64,000 bases of DNA from Atrichornis clamosus. Lineage: Eukaryota > Chordata > Aves > Passeriformes > Menuridae. Below the pieces are notes generated by a model that saw only the letters and a program-made list of their open reading frames with translations, was not told the origin of the DNA and searched no databases. The position numbers and the translations under genes are program-made. The stretch covers positions 217-64,216 of the forward strand of contig WBMZ01008929.1 in NCBI GenBank assembly GCA_013400975.1, in the 5' to 3' direction. Of the stretch, positions 57,901-64,000 are shown piece after piece (positions within the stretch are counted from its first letter, which is position 1; each line of letters opens with the position of its first letter).

Positions 57901-60900
57901 TACCATTTATTTTATAGAGGAGAACAGGAATAAAAGCAATGACAATTTTTGTTTAGATCTCTGACACCTATCTCCAATGAGTTCAACACAGATGTCTGGT
58001 AAAAAACAAACAAAAGTACATTAATTCAAACCAAAAGAGACAGTAAGAGAGAAAAAAATTAGTTGAAAAGGCAGGAATTAAAAAGAAATTTCTGAGGTCA
58101 AAGAGAGGAGGGACTATCAACAAAGATAAAAATCATATGGTAAAGAGTGTGGGAGAAGCCATTCCTATATATGGAATATCTAGCCTGGTTTGCAATGAAG
58201 GTACAGTAGGAGGAGGGTTAAAATCAGGATAGCAACTGTAAAAGAGTTGCAGGGTGAGTTTACAGGTATGGGGCAGTACTGGAGGTGTACATGAGTTCTA
58301 AGATGAAGAAAGACAAGTAAAAAGTTTAACTGTGAAGAAAAAGACATCATATTATGCCCTTATGCCCTCAATGCTAAGCACTTATCAGATGTTTTAAATG
58401 ATTATGCTACAGACCTCATGATCCAACAGATCCTGTTCCAGCTGCAGGACCTTCTTCAGAGCGGGAATAACATAATTCTGCCTTTTGCATAGAAAGTCTT
58501 GTTCCTGTATGCAGAGGTCAAACCCTAAACGCACATCAAGGTGGTCTGGGCTGGAGCAGAGATCAGGAAAAAGGATAATCCTTTTTATTATTGGTAGATA
58601 AGCTCAGAGTTTCCAATGCAATAAAATAAACCAGATTCACAAAATACTACACTTACAGGAGGACCTTTTTCTACACTCCCAAGGAGGTATACAATGCTGC
58701 ATGAAAGAAGATAGAAAAGAGGACTGCTAAACTTTTAAGCAGCTTTCAAAAGAAAACCTAAGGAAAGACATCCCTGCAGCTAATTTCTGAGACATCTGCT
58801 GTCTGGATTCTCTCATATTTTAACCTACACTGAGAGTTACAGGGAAAACTTCTCATATTTGTCTTGAATTAGGCAAAAAAGTTTGCCTACTTCGTAACCA
58901 ACACTGTCAGGTGATCAGCTGCACTCTCGCACAATGTTACAGAAAAGGTAAAAGACTGTGCTGAGCATAACACTCGGTAGAGTAAAACTGGCTTGTAATA
59001 ATATTTTTTTCTATTTTATGCATGTTTTTCATTGTTCGTGTCTCAGAACGGTTATACCCACACACACGTACACACAATACATGCACTACACTACACTACA
59101 CACAGTGGCTTCCAGCTCACGTGAGTGCCACATCACTCGGTCACATGACCTGCTGTCCTACTGTGAGTGCCTCCTCCCCAGGAAAGAGCCAAGGGTGAGA
59201 TGAGTTCTGCTGAGTACAAGTTACCCTCCAAGAGCAGACAAGTCTCTTACCAGTCTTCTGCCTTCGCATATAAATCAAATCCTTTATCCTGGAAAGCAAG
59301 AATGTGAACAATGTGAGTGTCGTCATCCTGCTTCTCCTCTGCAGCCCGAGGAGGAATTTTAGCTTGTGCTGTCCTAGCAGTGTGGGTACAAATCAGTAGC
59401 TCTGAATAATCCAGCAGTGTGTGGGAATTGACGGTAGTGTTTTATTGAAAGGGAAGTTGTTCAGTAATTCCTAATGTCTTTTAGTAAATATAACATCTGA
59501 GGATAACTGCTGCTTACAGGGTAAAGTAACGATAATGTATGCCGTACCCATCTCTGCTAGCAGTACCTCTGAGGCAGCCAGACAGGCTGCAGACACACCA
59601 CAATTCTTCACAGTATCATTTTCTCCCCCCTTTCTGTGGCTTATACCCCACAACAGCCGTGATCCTTTCATTCTATAAGGATTTTTTAACCATGAGTCTA
59701 AAAGTGCTTTGCAAAGCATGGTCAGCATCAGCAGGAGTCTGATGCTACCTCAGTCAGTTCAGGTGCCCCACTGGCGTGCGAGCAGGGGAAGAGCAGAGCC
59801 TCAAAATTTAGCGTGAAGTAAGATGAGGACGGAGCAGCAAGATGTCCCATATTCCCACATTCATCCAAATGGAACAAGCCACAGCCTGGCCTAATTGCTG
59901 AAAGACCTACCACTGTTAGGTTGTGGCATTTTTGTCTGCAGGCTTTCACTGTCAGAAAATACCCTGGTAATCATCAGGGGTACGCAGATTTCCACATTCA
60001 GATTTCTTAGTCTCTCCCACAAAAAAAGCAGGCACTCACCTCTGCCAAGATCATGTTTTTTCCACTTGGAATGGAATGAAGTTCCACGTTTGGAGAGCCT
60101 GTATCACACGCACGTGAGTGCTGAAAAAATACAAATACATCCAGGTTTATATTTTAAGGAATGTCACTCTCTGCCCACAATGCAAATTAATGTTTCTATT
60201 TATGGTGTCTGATATTTTACATGCCATTATTATGTTTTATAAAGCTCAGTTGTAACCTACTGAAGAGGGAGGTCGTTTCTTCCCTGGTAGCATAACATCC
60301 AGCGTTGGCTGCTTGTATCTGGCATAGTGGAATTTGGCAGGAGAGGAGGAGCTGAAGACCAGATTAGATCCCAGCATAATGTTCTGGGTGCCTTCATAAG
60401 AGCCTTGCACTTTAAAGGAGAATTCTTTTTCTGAGGAAATGACACAAAAGCAGACACAGATTAATTTTCTCATCAAAAGTTATAACAAAGATTCTTACAG
60501 AGTTTATCACAAGATTGTTCTCATGTTTTGAATTTCTTGAGGTTTTTTTAATTCTTACATTAAGCCAATTGTGTTCATAATATTAGCACATCAGTTAAAA
60601 ATAGCTGATGGAGAAATAACCTTACTTGATTTCTTCTCCCTTTTCTTCTTCTTTTTCTTCTCAACCACCTGAACTTCTAAGCAGCAGACTTTGCGAGACT
60701 GTATGAGACATGAACAGTAAAATACCTCATGGCAGGGAAATTTCCAATCCGACATTCTGTTTCCTAGTCTAAATGGGACACAACCAGGACGAGGCAGGGG
60801 TGCAGTCTGGATGAAAGGGGCTTGCAGAATGGAGAAGATAAGGACAAAGTGAAAAATAGCATTTTCAGGATCCCAGAGTGCAGAGGACTGATTTTTAAAA

Positions 60901-63703
60901 AATCATGAGGAACCAAAAATAGTAAATGAGAAAATGTCATGGTTGGGAAGTCCTTGTGTAAAAAGCACAGCTACGAATGCAGGAAATTACTTGTGCATGG
61001 GACAGGACAAACCCTTTCACTTTGGCAGTGTGGGAATTTGGGAGGAGTGATGTCTAAGGAAGAATTCACTGCTGCACTGATGTCTAAGACCTAAAACCAT
61101 ATGTTCCATGTGTTTCCTCTGCAACACCAAAGGGGTGTTGGGATGGGGGATCTCCATACTATTCCAGTCACAGCCTCTCCAGAGGTGCCTGCCACAAGGA
61201 TGTGTTGTGATGAAGTGGGATATGGCCATGTTTCAGTGCTGGCTTTGCTCAGCCAAAGGGTATGTTGTCCCAATGACTGTGAGTCAAGTGAAACAAGTGT
61301 GGCAACAGGACAAGAAAGATGATGAAATACAACACTCACCACTAGTACTCCATTAGTAATGATGGTTTCAGGAGGGCCTGAACTGGGAAACGGAAAGAAA
61401 AATACATTTATAATAACTCATTAAAATTACAGTGTAGTTCATGAGCCACACCCTTCTCCTGATTTTCCTCTTGCTTGTTTTTAGCTGCATGTTGGATTTG
61501 AAAGAAAAGTCCCAGGAGACTTGTGGTATGAGTTTCTTCACTCTACTGCGTCAGGGCACAATTATCATCCTATTAGCTCATCCAGTCTTGGAGCTCAGCA
61601 AAAAAAAATCCCGAAGGAGCTCTGAGGTCAAACCATGTCATGATTTTATGCTGTGTCCTAAGCTGAGGTCACAGATGGTTTAATGGAATCCATTTCTAAA
61701 AAAAATCAGTTTGTTGGAGGATGGGACAATAAGGGCTCTAGAGCAGAAATCCAGTGCATTTTTCCATGTTGTGCTTTGAAGGGAGGTGGACCCTCCTGCT
61801 GATCTCAAACGCAAATACATAACAAACCAGCAATATGCTGGTCTTAAATAGTGTTCACTATATTAGACAAAGAAAAGGTTCTCCCTGTTTGCCTGAAGAT
61901 CATGGGAGGTCATCTTTGCATTCACCTATTTGTCAGCATAACTCATAGCACAGATTCCTTGGGAATGATGCACTCTGGACAAGCAGACTAGATTACTTCA
62001 TGCCTCTCAATTGCTGTTTCTTTTTGCTGTGGAGTATGTTGCATTTCATGTTTACTCACATGTTATCCAAGGCAAATCCCACCTCCAGCTCCTCTTGCCT
62101 CTGGAAAATAAAGAAAGGAAAATGTTTCTGGCAGTAGTTTACTGGCAGTTCTCATCATGCAAGTTCTCATTCTCACAATCTAGGTATGCATGCACTCTTT
62201 GTGACTGGCAGAGCATTTAGAATAGAGGCACACACCACATCTGTGTGTCTAGAGCCTCGAGATTCTTTCCTGATAGGAAGCTTGTGGATGGCTATGTAAG
62301 CAGCTTTTAACAAAGAAATTGCTTGGGTTGTCTGCTTCTGCTGGGGCCTAAGGGACAGACCTCGGAGGAGGTGCTGCCTCATTCCAAGTCTGCCAGCAAA
62401 GAGAAAGGGGATCTGCTGAAGGGGACAGTCAAAGGCTTGTGGTGTGAGGAGGAGAAATGGTGACGCGCAAAGCGGCTGTGGAAGAGGAAAACTGCTTTGT
62501 CTGGCAATGTGTTGAGGGCTTTGGGTCAGACGTAAATCTGACATTAAGGCCTGGTTTGTCGAGTGGTGAAAAAGGATATAATCCCTGGGGGGAAGAAAGC
62601 ACAGGCAAGAGGAAAACAAAAGTGGAGACAGAAGGGATGATGAATAGAGAAGTGAGATCATGCTGTAGGCTGCTTTGTTGTTCAAATGACCCACTGAACT
62701 AAAGACACTGAAAAGTTAATAATAAAGGACGAAAAATTTTACAACATCTTGAAGAGTATGAGCTCTAGCTGTGCAAACACAGTAACAAAAGGCTTGGATG
62801 TGGCACCTGTAACCACCCAGAAGTGATTAGCTGGGTTACAATTAGCCAAAGTTTTAAAGTCACCAGAGGTTAGTGCAAGTCCACACATTTCTCCTTTGGT
62901 ATTTGCAAAGAAAGAAATTGTCAAATAAGGCATTTAAAGACAATGAACTGTGGGGTGGAGTTTGGTTGTGTGTAGATAAGGTAATTCCTCAACTGAACGG
63001 TGCATGAAAGATGCACAAGAGACTGGAAGAGAACTAGAAAAGGAGAGTGATAGAAAATACTGGGAGGTGGGATGTACAACTTTCAGTCTCTCTGGACATT
63101 CAAGATAGGATTATTTCTTGCTGCCAAGCTGAATGGCATGACTTAGACCTTATTTAAACACCCATGCCACAGTCCATAATTAGCAACTAGCCTGGTTTGA
63201 CACTTTATCCTAATCTCAGAGTTATTATTACCTAATTACTAGGCTAAGTAGTAAGTTATGACAAAAGCATCAGGTACTGGCATGGACACCCTCCTTGTCC
63301 CTAATGGGAGCAGGCTCAGCAAAGTGACAATTTTGCCCAGACACCTGAAATACATGAGCCTCTCTGGCCAACACCAAACCCTTTAGTGTGCCTACAGATC
63401 CAGGTGTGAAGAGGTTTTCCCATGTCAGAGTGATAAACAGCTTCCACTCATGTGGCTGGGCAGCCAATACGCAAGAAGGAAAAAGGGAAAACTTTACAAA
63501 TAACATTTTAGACAGAAAAGCTGACAAACACATTCTTGTCAAGCTATTCCATTTTTTATTTCAGACCTCACCTGTGAATCACACTTGAAGTGCATGAAGA
63601 CTTCCTCTCCCAGGGAAAGTTTGGCTATGTCGAAGTACACTGTGAAGAGGTGGTCATCCTGAGTAACCACGTCCTTATCGTAGAGCGCCAGCTCCAGCAC
63701 ATT
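51698..63703 (-). CDS. PLA2G4E: Cytosolic phospholipase A2 epsilon-like, copy B (5' part beyond window)
   Basis: Seventeen minus-strand exons splice in phase into 729 visible residues ending in a normal stop. They correspond to exons 5-21 of copy A, with almost identical exon lengths and phases. The visible part begins inside the C2 domain (Ca2+ loop 3, [11 protein letters not shown]), continues through a Lys-rich C2-linker junction, and contains the whole lipase domain: GGGMR (visible Arg252), GLSGT (Ser280) and DTG (Asp564). The tail ends in a basic ARKRQKKK. No frameshift or premature stop is seen, so this copy looks intact. The first C2 exons and promoter should lie to the right of 64000. 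Subtype IVE is inferred from FHYARYKQP in the linker and TWTMSNLY after the elbow. It is a paralogue of copy A rather than an allele, since much of the protein differs. Confidence 0.9.
52478..52664 (-). CDS. PLA2G4E: Copy B exon 20 equivalent
   Basis: It encodes [20 protein letters not shown] and ends [18 protein letters not shown]. It is 187 nt in both copies. Confidence 0.96.
52890..52925. repeat. 18-bp tandem duplication
   Basis: TACAGCCTATAAATCATG followed directly by a copy with one mismatch, in the intron between exons 19 and 20 of copy B. Confidence 0.9.
53065..53231 (-). CDS. PLA2G4E: Copy B exon 19 equivalent, catalytic aspartate exon
   Basis: It encodes [20 protein letters not shown] then [10 protein letters not shown], with Asp of DTG as the catalytic acid. 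[16 protein letters not shown] follows. It is 167 nt in both copies. Confidence 0.96.
53688..53879 (-). CDS. PLA2G4E: Copy B exon 18 equivalent, extremely GC-rich
   Basis: It encodes [20 protein letters not shown] and ends [15 protein letters not shown] plus a further Trp-Lys. The exon is far richer in G+C than the AT-rich introns around it. Its middle has drifted to Ala/Arg/Gly/Leu. LRTRLLTP also occurs in other group IV paralogues (recalled). Confidence 0.9.
54419..54526 (-). CDS. PLA2G4E: Copy B exon 17 equivalent
   Basis: It encodes [20 protein letters not shown] then [15 protein letters not shown]. It is 108 nt as in copy A. Confidence 0.95.
   Translation of the reverse strand, partial: ACGVVYFHSMCCISGICPILQKISGTGGPGTTLTI
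55741..55878 (-). CDS. PLA2G4E: Copy B exon 16 equivalent
   Basis: It encodes [20 protein letters not shown] and ends [19 protein letters not shown], one of the best-conserved exons between the two copies. Confidence 0.96.
56185..56299 (-). CDS. PLA2G4E: Copy B exon 15 equivalent
   Basis: It encodes [20 protein letters not shown] then [18 protein letters not shown]. It is 115 nt in both copies. Confidence 0.95.
56952..57174 (-). CDS. PLA2G4E: Copy B exon 14 equivalent
   Basis: It encodes [20 protein letters not shown] and ends [16 protein letters not shown]. It is one codon shorter than in copy A. Confidence 0.95.
57591..57727 (-). CDS. PLA2G4E: Copy B exon 13 equivalent, catalytic serine exon
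   Basis: It encodes [20 protein letters not shown] and ends [10 protein letters not shown]. The oxyanion loop, Arg and nucleophile Ser are intact. It is 137 nt as in copy A and noticeably GC-richer. Confidence 0.97.
57865..57906. repeat. 21-bp perfect tandem duplication
   Basis: Two identical adjacent 21-bp units (beginning TACTGAAATATAAGCTACCA) in the intron between exons 12 and 13 of copy B. Confidence 0.95.
58415..58550 (-). CDS. PLA2G4E: Copy B exon 12 equivalent
   Basis: It encodes [20 protein letters not shown] and ends [14 protein letters not shown]. The donor GAG|GTCTGT is weak compared with the other introns, but length (136 nt) and phase match copy A. Confidence 0.93.
59058..59104. 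repeat. CA-rich and (ACACT)n simple repeat
   Basis: ACACACACGTACACACA followed by several ACTAC units, in the intron between exons 11 and 12 of copy B. Confidence 0.85.
59251..59288 (-). CDS. PLA2G4E: Copy B exon 11 equivalent
   Basis: A 38-nt exon encoding [12 protein letters not shown] plus a split Cys codon, with a GTAAGA donor. Confidence 0.85.
60040..60120 (-). CDS. PLA2G4E: Copy B exon 10 equivalent
   Basis: Twenty-seven codons in phase 0 starting [20 protein letters not shown]. It lacks the Cys cluster of copy A. The least conserved exon of the pair. Confidence 0.82.
60261..60430 (-). CDS. PLA2G4E: Copy B exon 9 equivalent, linker
   Basis: It encodes [20 protein letters not shown] and [16 protein letters not shown]. 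It is 170 nt as in copy A. Donor TCA|GTAGGT. Confidence 0.92.
60626..60698 (-). CDS. PLA2G4E: Copy B exon 8 equivalent, Lys-rich junction
   Basis: It begins [13 protein letters not shown] and runs into [10 protein letters not shown]. The human enzyme has an RRRRKREK cluster at the same place (recalled), so a basic patch after the C2 domain is a family trait that copy A has weakened. Donor CAA|GTAAGG. Confidence 0.9.
61340..61382 (-). CDS. PLA2G4E: Copy B exon 7 equivalent
   Basis: A 43-nt exon encoding [20 protein letters not shown] is a conserved end-of-C2 motif of the family. Confidence 0.93.
62060..62100 (-). CDS. PLA2G4E: Copy B exon 6 equivalent
   Basis: A 41-nt mini-exon encoding [13 protein letters not shown], the same length and phase-2 exit as in copy A. 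Confidence 0.92.
63572..63703 (-). CDS. PLA2G4E: Copy B exon 5 equivalent, C2 loop 3
   Basis: It encodes [20 protein letters not shown] and [13 protein letters not shown]. The acidic D-K-D and DD residues provide Ca2+-binding loop 3. It has 44 codons in phase 0. The preceding C2 exons are not in the window. Confidence 0.95.
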
Positions 63704-64000
63704 CTGGGAAAGGAGGGGAAGGGCTTTAGAAATGTGTCAAGTTTGACTTGAAGCAAGAGATCCTGGGGACAACTGGTTTAGTCAGCTGTTGTGAGGAGTG
63801 GGGAGATACAAAGAAAAAGAACAGGAGGGAGAGGAGGTGGAGAGGAAATCAAGTCCATGTTGGCATCAGCCTATGAGGTGGAATGAGAGGAAGTCACAGA
63901 CATCTCAATTGCCATATTCTACCCATGGCTTAGAGAGACAATCATCTTCCATGACATGGAAATCCATCATGAGGATATGTGTTAGTCTCACATCCTTCTG
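63704..64000 (-). other. Partial intron of copy B at window edge
   Basis: Non-coding sequence upstream of the exon 5 equivalent. The exon encoding Ca2+ loops 1-2 is expected beyond the edge. Confidence 0.7.

Larger units (their letters stand above)
51907..63571 (-). other. Introns of copy B
   Basis: Introns from 140 bp (60121-60260) to about 1.5 kb (62101-63571). They carry no recognised transposon, in contrast to copy A, only short repeats. Confidence 0.7.

Noticed and set aside
62173..62694. 173-codon open frame on the minus strand
   Set aside because: It lies within an intron of copy B, has no recognised family, and has a low-complexity Ser/Leu/Phe start. Likely chance.
1..64000. CRISPR arrays, operons, tRNA or rRNA genes, and phage-like systems
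   Set aside because: None of the expected repeat-spacer, cloverleaf or gene-cluster patterns was seen. The content is vertebrate-type exons and repeats.

Overview
The window looks like avian nuclear DNA. Its protein-coding content is intron-rich and vertebrate-like. Its repeats are CR1 LINE fragments in both orientations plus one fragment of an LTR of a type familiar from bird genomes. No bacterial, CRISPR, operon or viral genome layout is present.

All recognisable genes lie on the minus strand. They form a head-to-tail tandem pair of cytosolic phospholipase A2 genes (group IVE-like, PLA2G4E family). Copy A spans about 38.6 kb down to 3.4 kb and can be followed through 21 GT-AG exons. These encode an N-terminal tail, a C2 domain, a linker and the whole lipase domain. 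Copy B spans from the right edge (63.7 kb) down to 51.7 kb. Seventeen exons are visible, equivalent to exons 5-21 of copy A, and its first exons lie beyond the window. Exon lengths and phases match almost one for one between the copies, which shows descent by tandem gene duplication. Both copies keep the Gly-rich oxyanion segment with its Arg, the GLSGT nucleophile elbow and the catalytic Asp. By family knowledge these enzymes act on membrane phospholipids after Ca2+-dependent C2 docking, and mammalian PLA2G4E is a Ca2+-dependent N-acyltransferase that makes N-acyl-phosphatidylethanolamines.

The most striking feature is in the last exon of copy A. A perfect 60-bp direct repeat with a 2-bp spacer (net +62 bp) shifts the frame and stops translation after about 816 residues. 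The C-terminal helix and Lys/Arg-rich tail are lost, while copy B retains them. It may be a real truncating allele, the start of pseudogenisation, or an assembly error.

Layout from left to right: 1-3.38 kb is flanking DNA downstream of copy A with nothing recognised. 3.4-21.8 kb holds exons 21 to 4 of copy A, with a sense-oriented LTR in the last intron and several CR1 pieces. 21.8-38.2 kb is two very large introns of copy A, with exon 3 between them, a CR1 fragment and a 21-G tract. 38.15-38.8 kb holds the two N-terminal exons. 38.8-51.7 kb is the spacer between the genes, holding CR1 and simple repeats only. 51.7-63.7 kb is copy B.
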